Made by a program: the position numbers and the translations under genes. 47,836 nucleotides of DNA from Bacteroidales bacterium (lineage in GTDB: Bacteria > Bacteroidota > Bacteroidia > Bacteroidales > Marinilabiliaceae). The notes under the pieces were generated by a model that saw only the letters and a list, made by a program, of their open reading frames with translations, had not been told where the DNA came from and searched no databases. The stretch covers positions 1 through 47,836 of the forward strand of contig JAKSBD010000136.1 in NCBI GenBank assembly GCA_022361295.1. Reading direction: 5' to 3'. Positions within the stretch are counted from its first letter, which is position 1. Every line of letters starts with the position of its first letter. Shown here piece after piece: positions 24,579-34,062 of this stretch.

Positions 24579-25919
24579 TTACTTGTAATCCTCTTTTTTA
24601 AGCCACTTGTTGTTGTGCTTAATCTTAATGCTTTGCTGGAGTAATAAACGCTCCAGCTTTTTTATGCTTGCTGGTGAAAAGTACAGCGACAATTGTTTGG
24701 TGATAATATCTTCACCTTCAAAATAAGCTATTTCTGCGCTGTAATAGGTGAGCATATAGGTAAAATTGATATTAACAACATTCTTCAGGTGCACAGTAAA
24801 GAAATCGTTGTTAAATATTAAAGTCCTGCTAAGTAAATGACTGTTTAAAACTTTGAGTTCTTTACCTTTCTTCAAAAAGATCATTATTAATCCAAATATG
24901 TAGAGTATCCCGATGGAGGAATAGGTGATTGTATCCCATATATTAACCGTTAAATTAATGATTGGTATGACCAATGCAACAAGTAGGGTATATGATGCAA
25001 AAGGAACTGCAATATTACCATTGGGCTTTAGATCAATCTTTGGTTTGTAAAGACTTAACTGTTTTACATCGAGTGCATTTTTGAACTGGTGACTGTGAAT
25101 GGATTGGAAACCCCTGAAGATATTATTACACGGGTCCTGATTAAGCAACTGACACAGTTCGTAATACAATTCGGGCATTTGTGCTCTGAAATCTTTCGCT
25201 GCTTCAAAAAAATGCTCTACAGCTACTGAAAAGAATTCCCGGGGATTGGTGCTGCCGTATTGCCTTAAAAAACCATTGGGATTTTTACGCAATTTCAGCA
25301 TTTTATCAAAGGCCGACTGTCTGAACTTATCCATCAGCCTGTGTACATTATATCTTCTGCCTTCAGACAAATGAAGAGCTAAGTCAAGCGCATGAGCCAT
25401 CTCATGCAGCCCCAGGTTTATTTTATCTTTGGCATCAGCATAACCTTCTTCAAAATGTTTCCACGACAATACAATTAATCCGACCTGATTAACTTCACCA
25501 CGATGGTATTTCCTGGTGAGCCTGTTGTAATAGGCATCATCATGAATTAAAATTGTTTTAAAACGACCAAAGCTTACTTGTTTAAGTCCAAAAGTAAGTT
25601 GAACCGCAGAAGCTGATATTAATGTTTTTTGATATAAGCTGACGATGGGTTTGCTTGATGAAACCCAATTGCGACGCTGCATAAACTGATAGGTTCGCAA
25701 TATAAAATCAGTCTTTAGCTCGTCGGGCAGTTGATTATAATATGAAAACTGCCCCTCAAGAATCTGCTTTATTTTCTTCCACTTCGAAGATTTTTTAGCA
25801 ACCTTAAGGTTAATAGTATTAGTGCGTTTGAATTTGATGTAAGCATTAACAATAATGGCCATAGCAACCAGCATGCCAAATACAAATATCAAAATGACAT
25901 ATAAGTGTTCTTTAGTCAT
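24579..25919 (-). CDS. MtfA-like zinc metallopeptidase with added membrane regions
   Basis: This M90-family peptidase resembles MtfA, the enterobacterial protein linked to Mlc and glucose uptake. The zinc site is HEMAH at residues 172-176 with a downstream glutamate in NPREFFSVAVEHF (E228). Unlike the roughly 265-residue soluble MtfA, it has an N-terminal membrane helix (YVILIFVFGMLVAMAIIV) and an extra 190-residue C-terminal part with two membrane helices (about 310-360). I choose the ATG at 25919 over 25946: it overlaps the rsmE stop by eight bases, a usual coupling, and keeps the helix. The substrate is unknown. Confidence 0.85.
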   Translation of the reverse strand: MTKEHLYVILIFVFGMLVAMAIIVNAYIKFKRTNTINLKVAKKSSKWKKIKQILEGQFSYYNQLPDELKTDFILRTYQFMQRRNWVSSSKPIVSLYQKTLISASAVQLTFGLKQVSFGRFKTILIHDDAYYNRLTRKYHRGEVNQVGLIVLSWKHFEEGYADAKDKINLGLHEMAHALDLALHLSEGRRYNVHRLMDKFRQSAFDKMLKLRKNPNGFLRQYGSTNPREFFSVAVEHFFEAAKDFRAQMPELYYELCQLLNQDPCNNIFRGFQSIHSHQFKNALDVKQLSLYKPKIDLKPNGNIAVPFASYTLLVALVIPIINLTVNIWDTITYSSIGILYIFGLIMIFLKKGKELKVLNSHLLSRTLIFNNDFFTVHLKNVVNINFTYMLTYYSAEIAYFEGEDIITKQLSLYFSPASIKKLERLLLQQSIKIKHNNKWLKKEDYK

Positions 25920-26604
25920 TAAGGAGATGAATTGTGTGACAAGCAATGACGCCTGCTGTTTCTGTGCGTAAGCGACTGTTCCCTAATGATACCGGCTTAA
26001 ACCCGGCTTTTTCTGCCAATTCAACTTCTTCAATTGAAAAATCACCCTCGGGGCCTATACACAAAGTGCAATCTGATTCAGTGGTATAGATATTTTTTAA
26101 TGGTGATTTTTCTGAGTTGTAGCAATGTGCAATATAACCATTGCTGTGCTTCCTGGTTATAAACTCATCAAAAGGCGTAAGTTCATTAATTTTTGGCAGA
26201 TGAGCTTTAAGTGATTGCTTCATGGCTGCAACAACCACTCGTTCAATTCGATCGGTTCTGACTTTTTTACGTTCAGAGTGGTGGCATAGAAGAGGTGTTA
26301 TTTCGCTAATGCCTAGCTCCATGGCTTTTTCAATCATCCACTCAAATCGATCAATGCTTTTAGTAGGTGCAACAGCCATATGTATGCGGAACTTTGATTC
26401 GGGAAAACTTTGTTTCTCGACCAAAGTCAACTCGCATTTTTTAGGATGAGCATTTATGATTTCACATTTGTAATAGTGCCCTTTGCCATCGGCAACTGTG
26501 ATAGTGTCTCCAACTTTATGTCGTAACACATTGATGCAGTGTTTACTTTCTGATTCGCTTAAAATACCTTGTCCGTTAAATGCCGGATCGAAGAATAACT
26601 CCAT
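25912..26604 (-). CDS. rsmE: 16S rRNA (uracil-1498-N3)-methyltransferase RsmE
   Basis: RsmE methylates U1498 of 16S rRNA using S-adenosylmethionine. The 230-residue SPOUT protein has the N-terminal PUA-like part (HCINVLRHKVGDTITVADGKG) and the C-terminal knot (CIGPEGDFSIEEVELA and SLGNSRLRTETAG). ATPTKSIDRFEWMIEKAMELG is also diagnostic. It is first in a two-gene unit with the MtfA-like gene, with which it overlaps by eight bases. Confidence 0.95.
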   Translation of the reverse strand: MELFFDPAFNGQGILSESESKHCINVLRHKVGDTITVADGKGHYYKCEIINAHPKKCELTLVEKQSFPESKFRIHMAVAPTKSIDRFEWMIEKAMELGISEITPLLCHHSERKKVRTDRIERVVVAAMKQSLKAHLPKINELTPFDEFITRKHSNGYIAHCYNSEKSPLKNIYTTESDCTLCIGPEGDFSIEEVELAEKAGFKPVSLGNSRLRTETAGVIACHTIHLLND

Positions 26605-26659
26605 ATAGAATATTATTTGCCGTAAAGATAAAGAATGCTCCTTTGTTAAACCAGAATGT

Positions 26660-28912
26660 TTAGGATATGCTGGTAGGTTGGTGAGTTTTTATTGGCAGCT
26701 TTACTGAGAATAAAGCTCCTTTATATGGCTGGGAATGGATCGTTATAGTTCCCTTCATTAACTCTACCAGACTCTTGGTAATGGAAAGTCCTAAGCCGGT
26801 ACCGCCATGTTTTTTAATAGTAGACTCATCGATCTGCCTGAAACGTTCAAATATTACCTTTTGATGCTCTTCTGATATCCCGGGGCCTGTATCTTTAACA
26901 GATAGAAACAATTCATTATTATCTATTGAATAATTAATTTCAACAATTCCTTTATCGGTAAACTTAATGGCATTACTAACCAGATTTAATAAAATTTGAT
27001 AGACACGCAACGGATCGGTATATATCAATAATTCATTATCTGTTGAGCCGTTCAATTGTATCTCTACTTCTTTTTTAAGGCTGGCACACAGGCTTAAACC
27101 AACCGAATATACTTCTTTGACCAGTTGATTGATGTTAATGACCTCTTCGGTTATTTTCAGTTCGTCAGATTCAATTTTACTAATATCGATAATGTCATTA
27201 ATCAATGTTAGCAGGTTTTCTCCACTTCGCTTAATTAAGTTCATGTATTCGTGTTGCTCACTTGGCGTAAGCTGACCATATAAAAGAAGGTCGGTAAAGC
27301 CTAATATGGCATTCATCGGTGTTCGAATTTCATGCGACATATTGGCCAGGAAAGATGATTTTAACCGATCGCTTTCTTCGGCTTTTTCTTTTGCTTTCTG
27401 CAGCTCGCTTTCAAACGCCTTTTGGTTATTAATGTCAATGATGATACCGGTTACGCGATATGGGAGATTATCAATGCGTTCGGTTATTTTACCATGAATA
27501 GATACCCATGTTAAGGAGTTGTTTTTGGTTATTATTCTTGCTTCGCACTGAAAGGCCTCCGCACGCCCGGCTTTATGAAGATTGTATGCTTCTTTTACCT
27601 GCTCAACATCTTGTGAAAAGATAAATGATTTCCAGGTGCTGACATTTAATGGTACTTCACTTGCTGATTCATAGCCCAAAAGATGGGCAAACTGCTCATT
27701 TAAAAAGATGCTTTTTTTCTCAAGGTTTATGTCCCACAAGCCTTCGTTAGCGCCTTGTATGGCTAATTCGAGCCTTTTTTCACTATCAATAAAGCTAATT
27801 TCAACACTTTTTCTTTTAATGATATCGCTGACCAATAATAAGATTATAAAAGTGAATACAATCAATATGGACAGAATAATAGTCAACTCCTTTTTATAGC
27901 GTTTGATGTAGTTGAGTTGCTCATTTACAATTAGTATGTCTTGCTCGTGTCCATCAATGTATAAATCGAAGTTTTCGAGAACATTATGATCGATAATAGT
28001 GTAGGTTTCAGGATGGTTGTGTAAATCATTGTCTTCGTCAAATAATAAGCTCTCAATTAGTTGAGCGGAGAGTTTACCCTGGTCTTCTGCTTTTAAAATG
28101 CGTCCCCCGACAATCAGGTCAGGCATCAAAAAATCCCAGTTGCTATAGATTGGAATATCTACATTCTCAACAAAGTAATGGCTTTCAAGCAACATTTCGT
28201 TTGGAATGCCATTGCGCTCGGTGTAAAGGCTCAACAGGTAAATGGCTCTGTTGTCAGTTGGAAGCTTATCAAGCGTTTGTTTGAGCTCAATTGGATTAGT
28301 ATTGTTAATAATCCGGTAGCGATAATCCCGCTTCTGGCTTTCAAATGCATCAATAAATTGGTTAAGGAAAATATTGCCGGATAGAGTTACATCAGAAATG
28401 ACAACGATTTCTTCAAGTTCGGGTTGTAAATCTTCAATAAGGTCTATTGTTCCTTTAACATCAATCAATTCATAGACAATGGCATGCTTATCGGGGTTAA
28501 TAACATCTAATTGTTTATCTATATTATTAACTCCACAAAACACAGCAGGAATATCTCCCCAGATTTCTTTGCCATGTTCAATAAAAAAATCAAAAGCCCT
28601 GTTATCAGAGCAAATGATGCCGTCAACTTTGTGGTTGCTGTATTTTAATTTGTACTGTTCAAACAGAGTATGGAAGTATGGATCAGAATTGAATCGTTTA
28701 CTATCCATAAATTCAGAAAATATTCTTGTCGATTTATTAAATCTGAAATGTTCTGCTATCGCATTGTCAATATCAGCAGTCCATTTGAAGCCATGATGAT
28801 AGGAGTTTAAGACAACAATCTCTTTGAGTTCGTTTGCTTTAATATTAGTATTCAATTGCAGAAGTACTACAATTAAAAAACATACTATGCTTCGAGTCTG
28901 GTTTGATATCAT
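26660..28912 (-). CDS. Hybrid-free sensor histidine kinase with a periplasmic substrate-binding-like domain
   Basis: A 750-residue membrane kinase. Order: signal/anchor (8-26); a periplasmic domain (about 30-330) resembling the ABC substrate-binding group (EIVVLNSYHHGFKW, VDGIICSDNRAFDFF, PAVFCGVNNID); a membrane helix (343-363); a PAS domain (about 378-500); HisKA with the phospho-acceptor H527 in NMSHEIRTPMN; and the HATPase with NLVSNAIKFTDKG, DTGPGISEEH and GGTGLGLSI. There is no receiver or Hpt domain, and no response regulator is adjacent. The sensor type suggests a small-molecule ligand in the periplasm, unidentified. Confidence 0.9.
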   Translation of the reverse strand: MISNQTRSIVCFLIVVLLQLNTNIKANELKEIVVLNSYHHGFKWTADIDNAIAEHFRFNKSTRIFSEFMDSKRFNSDPYFHTLFEQYKLKYSNHKVDGIICSDNRAFDFFIEHGKEIWGDIPAVFCGVNNIDKQLDVINPDKHAIVYELIDVKGTIDLIEDLQPELEEIVVISDVTLSGNIFLNQFIDAFESQKRDYRYRIINNTNPIELKQTLDKLPTDNRAIYLLSLYTERNGIPNEMLLESHYFVENVDIPIYSNWDFLMPDLIVGGRILKAEDQGKLSAQLIESLLFDEDNDLHNHPETYTIIDHNVLENFDLYIDGHEQDILIVNEQLNYIKRYKKELTIILSILIVFTFIILLLVSDIIKRKSVEISFIDSEKRLELAIQGANEGLWDINLEKKSIFLNEQFAHLLGYESASEVPLNVSTWKSFIFSQDVEQVKEAYNLHKAGRAEAFQCEARIITKNNSLTWVSIHGKITERIDNLPYRVTGIIIDINNQKAFESELQKAKEKAEESDRLKSSFLANMSHEIRTPMNAILGFTDLLLYGQLTPSEQHEYMNLIKRSGENLLTLINDIIDISKIESDELKITEEVININQLVKEVYSVGLSLCASLKKEVEIQLNGSTDNELLIYTDPLRVYQILLNLVSNAIKFTDKGIVEINYSIDNNELFLSVKDTGPGISEEHQKVIFERFRQIDESTIKKHGGTGLGLSITKSLVELMKGTITIHSQPYKGALFSVKLPIKTHQPTSIS

Positions 28913-29068
28913 TGATGCTAACGTACAAATGCTAGCTAAAGATACTTAAACAATTTTAAATAACTAATACGGTGGCTTAAAGACAAATCACTTTTAATTC
29001 TGGCCTTTACCTCCTGAAAAATACTTCATAACTTAGGTAGTTTATTTACCAGATTTAAACACCTTACT

Positions 29069-29755
29069 ATGAAAAAAATTTTATGCATTATTGCCATTGC
29101 TTTACCATTCTTGTCATCAAATGCTCAGGATTGCAAGGCCTATATTCCTTATGAAGAAGGAACAGTTACTGAAATAACCAACTACGATAAAAAAGGCAAA
29201 AGTACCGGCGTAGTTACACAAACAGTTACGGCTGTTGAGCATAAAGGGAATAACACTACATTTTCTGTTCACCAGGTTGTTGGAGATCCAAAGTCAAAAG
29301 ACGAGATAATTGAAACAGATATCACTTTTAAATGCATCGATGGAACCTTTTACATTGATATGAGCGGCTATCTTGATCAAAAACAGATGGAGGCTTATGA
29401 AGGAATGGAAGTCAAGTTGTCGATGGATGAAATAAATATACCATCATCATATAAGGTTGGAGAACAGCTTAAAGACGGTTATATAAGAATGGAAATAACA
29501 GGCGGTCCTATGCCTATTAACATGACGGTTAGTGTTGAAAACAGGAAAATATTGGCTGAAGAAAAAGTAACTACTCCGGCGGGTACGTTTGATTGTGTGA
29601 AGATTTCGCAGGATGTTGTTACAAAGGCTTTTGTAAGCATGACCATTAGCTCTGTAGAATGGTATGCCGAAGGGGTTGGTATTGTTAAGTCAGAAACACA
29701 CCGAAAGGGTAAGCTGATGGGATATAGTGAATTGACAAAATTCAAAAAACCTTAG
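29069..29755 (+). CDS. Secreted DUF3108-like (TapB-type) protein
   Basis: This 228-residue protein starts with a signal peptide (KKILCIIAIALPFLSSNAQ). The rest looks all-beta: AYIPYEEGTVTEITNYDKKGK, then repeated strands, with VTTPAGTFDCVKISQ and VEWYAEGVGIVKSE. That PAGTFDC...WYAxGVGxVK pattern is typical of DUF3108-like proteins of Bacteroidota (called TapB family in some annotations). The function is unsettled; it is probably periplasmic or surface-associated. It is a single gene; the hairpin downstream points to the opposite strand. Confidence 0.75.
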   Translation: MKKILCIIAIALPFLSSNAQDCKAYIPYEEGTVTEITNYDKKGKSTGVVTQTVTAVEHKGNNTTFSVHQVVGDPKSKDEIIETDITFKCIDGTFYIDMSGYLDQKQMEAYEGMEVKLSMDEINIPSSYKVGEQLKDGYIRMEITGGPMPINMTVSVENRKILAEEKVTTPAGTFDCVKISQDVVTKAFVSMTISSVEWYAEGVGIVKSETHRKGKLMGYSELTKFKKP

Positions 29756-29814
29756 CCATTCACTTTTATTGAATATCCGTAATAGTTCATAAAATATAAG
29801 CGAACATTGAGCAA

Positions 29815-29850
29815 ACAAAAAATGCCAGGTACTTAAGAAGTATCTGGCAT
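29815..29850 (-). terminator. Terminator of the minus-strand secreted protein gene
   Basis: A 12-pair stem (29822-29833 with 29839-29850, one wobble) is followed on the minus strand by a T-rich run. It lies 26 bases after the stop of the 29876-30484 gene. Confidence 0.8.
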
Positions 29851-29875
29851 CAGCTATTCGATATGTGTTTGAAAC

Positions 29876-30484
29876 CTATTTTAAATGCTTCTTGTACATA
29901 TATTGTGCATACTCTTTAGCAGCTTTGGCAAAAGACTCCTGAATGCGAAATCCGGCGTCAAAATCATAGCCTGCAGCTCCTGTTCCGGGACTGGCAATAA
30001 TTTCCAGTTCGTGCAAAATTTCGTTGGGATTAGCCGTTTCATAAATGGTAATCATGTGGTTGGTCTTAGCCGGCTTTCTCATAACACCCACGTTGAAACC
30101 TGGTTCGATAAAAGAAGTATTGACACACATGGTATACTTAGCCGTTTCGCTATTTTCTACCACTTTGGAACCAAATAGTTTGTCTCCGTGAATATTAAAT
30201 AGTTCAATAAATTTGGCTGGATACCTTTCAGATTGATCCTTTTCCCATTTAATGCTCCATTCGTCTCCTGTGCCTTGTTCTTTATCGTTACGCTCTGCAG
30301 TTTCACGTTTGATGTAATCACCTTCATTCATTTTACCTACCTTCAGGTCATCATAAGTAAATATGATGTTGATATTTTGATCACCCTTAATGCAATCAGG
30401 TTTTCCGTCAAGCGTTTTTAGTTTCTGGGCATAACTAAGGCTTGAAAGCATGCATACTGCTAATAGTAAAAGAATCTTTTTCAT
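29876..30484 (-). CDS. Secreted protein of unknown function
   Basis: This 202-residue protein has a clear signal peptide (KKILLLLAVCMLSSLSYAQ) but no family I recognise. The mature part starts KLKTLDGKPDCIKGDQNINIIFTYDDLKVGK, predicts mixed beta strands, and ends with a helical, lysine-rich tail. Two cysteines in the mature part (KPDCIKG and YTMCVNTS) could form a disulphide. It is a single-gene unit with its own terminator. Confidence 0.65.
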   Translation of the reverse strand: MKKILLLLAVCMLSSLSYAQKLKTLDGKPDCIKGDQNINIIFTYDDLKVGKMNEGDYIKRETAERNDKEQGTGDEWSIKWEKDQSERYPAKFIELFNIHGDKLFGSKVVENSETAKYTMCVNTSFIEPGFNVGVMRKPAKTNHMITIYETANPNEILHELEIIASPGTGAAGYDFDAGFRIQESFAKAAKEYAQYMYKKHLK

Positions 30485-30820
30485 TTAATACGTTTTAATA
30501 AGTTAGTTCGGTAAATATATTATTACCATAGCAATTGCATCCATTATTTACATAGGATTATATAATATTTTGATAAGGTGACCGAAATTGATGCGCAAAA
30601 GTCTGTCTCCGGCTTTTTAAGAGTACATGCGGGCTTTAGAATGCCTTTGCGTGCTAAGCTAAGCCCGGCAAAAGAATCTGCACTGTAATGGTGTGACTAT
30701 TAAACACCTGCGGCCTGTTATGGATAGCCCGTATGTTGATTAGATAGATTGGAGCTGAGGGTGTCAGGTAATTTGGCAAGATAAGGGATTAGCAAATTAC
30801 CAAATCACAGATTCAGCATT
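30485..30820. other. Gap with one hairpin and no gene
   Basis: I see no gene in these 336 bases. A 9-bp perfect inverted repeat (30767-30775 with 30793-30801, 17-base loop) lies 20 bases past the stop of the WG-repeat gene and may form the 3' end of its mRNA, although no T run follows. The part around 30590-30730 is richer in GC than its flanks, for no reason I can identify. Confidence 0.5.
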
Positions 30821-32371
30821 TTATAAATCCAGGTAGATCGATAATCCTACCGATACCGGATATAATTCAGGACCTTTGTTCTCTTCGAACAGGGTAGAGA
30901 AGTAGTAGGTGCCATATAGATTAATAGCTCTGTAGCCCATACGTACCATGGCTCCATATCGGAACTTCTGTACATTATAACTGCCCTTTTTCTTTTGTTT
31001 ATGAGGAGAGTCATTATCGTCATATACAATACGATTATATGAGTTAATGCGCATGCCACCGATACCTCCGGCAGAGAAATAGAATGAGTTACGGTATCGG
31101 TTGGTAGGGATCTGGAACTCCATTAGCAAAGGAACATTCAGATGTGTGGTTACTAATTTATTCTTATCCAGGGGGCGGGTGGCTTCCTCATAGCTAATAT
31201 ATCCATCATCATCTTTTGTTAAAATGATTGGATTTGAGAAATGGTAGTTGTTCCATTCTATACCCAAACCGGTGACTAAACCAATGTTTCCCCGCCTGTC
31301 GAGCCCTATACTCCATTGCAAGGCGTTAATAGCCCAGGTATTTGATTTACCGGCGTCCAGTTCCATGTATGAATCAGAGGCAGGCAAGCTGGTGCTGTTA
31401 TTGTAAGTCACATAATTGTTAAAGCCAAATTCTATACCGGTATAGTGCCCTTTGAATCGCCGTGAGCGGTATCGGTATCGATCTCTGTCTTTACCGCCTA
31501 TTTCGATATACGTGTCATTGCCTTTTTCATTAACAACAATGTCGCCACCTAAAATGCGGATATGTGTTTTATTGCCATCTTCATCTTCAATCAGTACTTC
31601 TTTTTCGTTTTTACCTTTGGTGGTAACTTTAGTTGATGAAGGTTCATCATAGTCATTCTTTGGCATTGGTAAATCAAGGGGTTGACCATTTTCGTTAATC
31701 CAAACCATCTGACCCTCCAGTAAAGCTTTGGCTTTACCGTCTTCAAACTCCCAGATGTGTGAATACATAGGAGGAATTATTTCATTACCCATATAATCAA
31801 TGTAGCCGACCTTTCCATCTTTCAATATGCGGGCTTTGCCCTCATCGAACGACCATATTTGCTGGTATTCACAAGGTATTATTTCATTGCCATTGCTATC
31901 GATATAACCAATTTTACCAGCTCTTAGCACACGCGCCCGGCCATTATCAAAAGCCCATATTTGCTGATACTCACAAGGAACTATCTGTTCACCCTGCTTA
32001 TTAAAATAGCCTAGTTTACCATGTCTCAGCACCTTTGCTAAACCATCATTAAAGGGCCATACCTGGTCATACTCAGCAGGAATGATGATTTGACCACTGA
32101 TATGAAAAACACCTGCTTTACCTGATTTTAATACTCTGAAAAAACCGTTATCATCCAGATTCCAGACCTGGTTGTATTCGCAAGGAACAATTATTTGACC
32201 GTTTGATTTGATAATGCCGACCTTTCCGTCGTTTAATACACGGTAAATACCGGTTTCTATTTCCCAATGACGTTCGTAAAGCGATGCTACTTCAGGCTCA
32301 ATGGTCTGAGCCTTCAGGCTGAAGAACGAGATCAGAAAAAGTATTAATGATGTTGCAAGTAGTTTTTGCAT
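30821..32371 (-). CDS. WG-repeat protein fused to an outer-membrane beta-barrel
   Basis: A 516-residue secreted protein. After the signal peptide (MQKLLATSLILFLISFFSLKAQ) come five good and one weak WG-type repeats of about 33 residues (GKVGIIKSNGQIIVP, GKAGVFHISGQIIIP and so on) up to about residue 210. The C-terminal half (about 300-516) is a PorT-like beta-barrel ending in LSIYLDL. This barrel is clearly related to the protein encoded just upstream (shared NKLVTTHLNVPLL, RYGAMVRMGYRAINLY, GPELYPVSVGLS). I choose the ATG at 32371 because it starts the signal peptide; one at 32383 lies two bases from the previous stop. Confidence 0.8.
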   Translation of the reverse strand: MQKLLATSLILFLISFFSLKAQTIEPEVASLYERHWEIETGIYRVLNDGKVGIIKSNGQIIVPCEYNQVWNLDDNGFFRVLKSGKAGVFHISGQIIIPAEYDQVWPFNDGLAKVLRHGKLGYFNKQGEQIVPCEYQQIWAFDNGRARVLRAGKIGYIDSNGNEIIPCEYQQIWSFDEGKARILKDGKVGYIDYMGNEIIPPMYSHIWEFEDGKAKALLEGQMVWINENGQPLDLPMPKNDYDEPSSTKVTTKGKNEKEVLIEDEDGNKTHIRILGGDIVVNEKGNDTYIEIGGKDRDRYRYRSRRFKGHYTGIEFGFNNYVTYNNSTSLPASDSYMELDAGKSNTWAINALQWSIGLDRRGNIGLVTGLGIEWNNYHFSNPIILTKDDDGYISYEEATRPLDKNKLVTTHLNVPLLMEFQIPTNRYRNSFYFSAGGIGGMRINSYNRIVYDDNDSPHKQKKKGSYNVQKFRYGAMVRMGYRAINLYGTYYFSTLFEENKGPELYPVSVGLSIYLDL

Positions 32372-32384
32372 GGTGTCTGTCATT

Positions 32385-33293
32385 TTAAAATTGAATAAGC
32401 GATACTCCTATTGTGAAAGGATAAAGCTCCGGTCCTCTGTTTTCGCTGTACAAAGTTGAAAAATTGTAGGTGGCATACAAATTAATAAATCGATAACCCA
32501 TGCGTACCATGCCTCCGTACTGGAAAGCTGTCAGGTTAATATCGTCGCGACCTTTGTCTTTATTGCGATCTCCATCTTCTTTATATACAACCTTGGTATG
32601 CCCACCCAGCTTAAAACCGCAGTATGGACCCGCAGAAATGTAAAAACGATGAAATTTTTCTGATGCCGGTATCTGCCATTCAAACAACAGGGGAATATTA
32701 ATAAACGATGTGGTTATTTTATTTTTCTCCATTTTTCGTTCTTCCGGAATTGGCACACCAATGGTTTTGCCTGTATCCGGATCGCGCTCGAAGGTATAAG
32801 GTAAATCGGTACGGTAGTTATAGAAAGTCCAGCCTGCACCTAAGACCATACCAAAGTTATTTTTATGCTTCTGCAGGCCAATATTGTATTGCAGGAAATT
32901 AATGCTGAACATAACCGATTTAGATGCATTTAAATCCATAAACATAGCGTCTGCCGGCAGGTCGGTTGAAAAGTCTGAAGTCATATACCCATTAAAACCA
33001 AGGTCGCAGCCCGCCCAATGTCCTTTAAATTTTTCGCGGGGTACACGTACCATTCTTATTCGAGCCCGGTTGTGATCTTCAATGACCTCAAACCGGCGTC
33101 GGCCAATGGTTATTTTTGTAATGGTATCGTTATACTCGTCAACCTCTAGTTTTACACCGGGAGCTTTAATGATGTTTTTCCCGTTTTTCTCTTCAACACT
33201 CACAATGTTTTTAGATTTCTCCTGGGCAAAACCACTCGTTGTTGTCAGGAAAACAACAGTAAAAACGGATATAATAAGAATGAAGTTTTTCAT
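32385..33293 (-). CDS. Outer-membrane beta-barrel protein, paralogue of the next gene's barrel
   Basis: A 302-residue secreted protein with signal peptide (KNFILIISVFTVVFLTTTSGFAQ). It has a linker region up to about 100 (KLEVDEYNDTITKITIGRRRFEVIE) and a barrel from about 105 (HWAGCDLGFNGYMT) to the C-terminal GPELYPFTIGVSLIQF, a typical outer-membrane ending. It is first in a two-gene unit with the WG-repeat barrel protein. The shared barrel and tandem order suggest a duplication, with the WG repeats gained or lost in one copy. The function is unknown. Confidence 0.8.
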   Translation of the reverse strand: MKNFILIISVFTVVFLTTTSGFAQEKSKNIVSVEEKNGKNIIKAPGVKLEVDEYNDTITKITIGRRRFEVIEDHNRARIRMVRVPREKFKGHWAGCDLGFNGYMTSDFSTDLPADAMFMDLNASKSVMFSINFLQYNIGLQKHKNNFGMVLGAGWTFYNYRTDLPYTFERDPDTGKTIGVPIPEERKMEKNKITTSFINIPLLFEWQIPASEKFHRFYISAGPYCGFKLGGHTKVVYKEDGDRNKDKGRDDINLTAFQYGGMVRMGYRFINLYATYNFSTLYSENRGPELYPFTIGVSLIQF

Positions 33294-33423
33294 AGTTGTA
33301 GTTTTTGATATTCAGGAGTAGGACGCCTGTGTTTCTTTATTTGTTACAGGTAAAATTCAAATCGGGCTAGAAAAACTCATAAAACATTAGTATATTGAGT
33401 GTTAATATTTTAATCTAAGCCTT

Positions 33424-33975
33424 ATGAACGTTGCAATTTTTATAGGAAGTCCGCGTGTTAACGGCAATACGGCCACTATGGCTAATCGCCTGACGGAGCA
33501 TTTATCAGATAATGGAGTCAATTGCCGAACCTATTACCTCTACCATCATAAGATACAGCCTTGCATTGATTGCCGAAGGTGTAAGGCAGAAGATCTGGAG
33601 TGTATACAAAATGATGGTATGACGGTTCTGTATAAGAATCTTGAGTGGGCTGATGTGATTATCTTCGGAACACCAATTTACTGGTTTGGTCCTTCTGCAC
33701 AAACAAAGTTGATGATTGATCGTTTCAGACCATATTTTGCGAATAAAAAGCTATATGGGAAACGTGCGGCATTACTGTTACCGGCCGGTTCAGGTGAAGG
33801 AGATTGCGATATGACGATTGAACAGTTTAAGCGTGTTTTTAAAGCCCTGGGTATGGAATTAATTGATGTGATTACCCTTGAGGCATACGATGAAGGCGAT
33901 GCTGAAGAACTACTAAAGAAACACGACTTTGTGCAGGATCTTGCCATCAAAATAATGCAAAAAGAAGAGGTCTGA
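33424..33975 (+). CDS. Flavodoxin-fold NAD(P)H-dependent FMN reductase
   Basis: A 183-residue flavodoxin-like protein. The start MNVAIFIGSPRVNGNTATMA is the FMN phosphate loop; CIDCRRCKAEDLECIQNDGM is the cysteine-rich segment of iron-sulphur flavoprotein relatives; and FGTPIYWFGPSAQTKLMIDRF contacts the flavin. The four cysteines in 14 residues might hold a cluster, but the spacing differs from the classical Isf motif. It probably reduces quinones or other small molecules in the cytoplasm. The BlaI-like regulator follows after about 85 bases, with its own promoter. Confidence 0.85.
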   Translation: MNVAIFIGSPRVNGNTATMANRLTEHLSDNGVNCRTYYLYHHKIQPCIDCRRCKAEDLECIQNDGMTVLYKNLEWADVIIFGTPIYWFGPSAQTKLMIDRFRPYFANKKLYGKRAALLLPAGSGEGDCDMTIEQFKRVFKALGMELIDVITLEAYDEGDAEELLKKHDFVQDLAIKIMQKEEV

Positions 33976-34031
33976 TAAGTCTTTCAACTAAAAAAGTAGT
34001 GAGAAAAGTTGGCTTGTAGTAAAAGTTGCCC

Positions 34032-34055
34032 TATATTTGAACTAATATTTTAGTT
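34032..34055 (+). promoter_or_regulatory. Promoter and probable BlaI-type operator
   Basis: TATATTTG at 34032-34039 is an exact -7 match. Directly against it lies a palindrome, AACTAA-tatt-TTAGTT (34040-34055), seven bases before the regulator's ATG. BlaI/MecI proteins bind short dyads of this kind at their own promoters, so this is most likely the autoregulatory operator. Related half-sites ACTA/TAGT occur upstream around 33988-34001. Confidence 0.6.
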
Positions 34056-34062
34056 GAATAGA

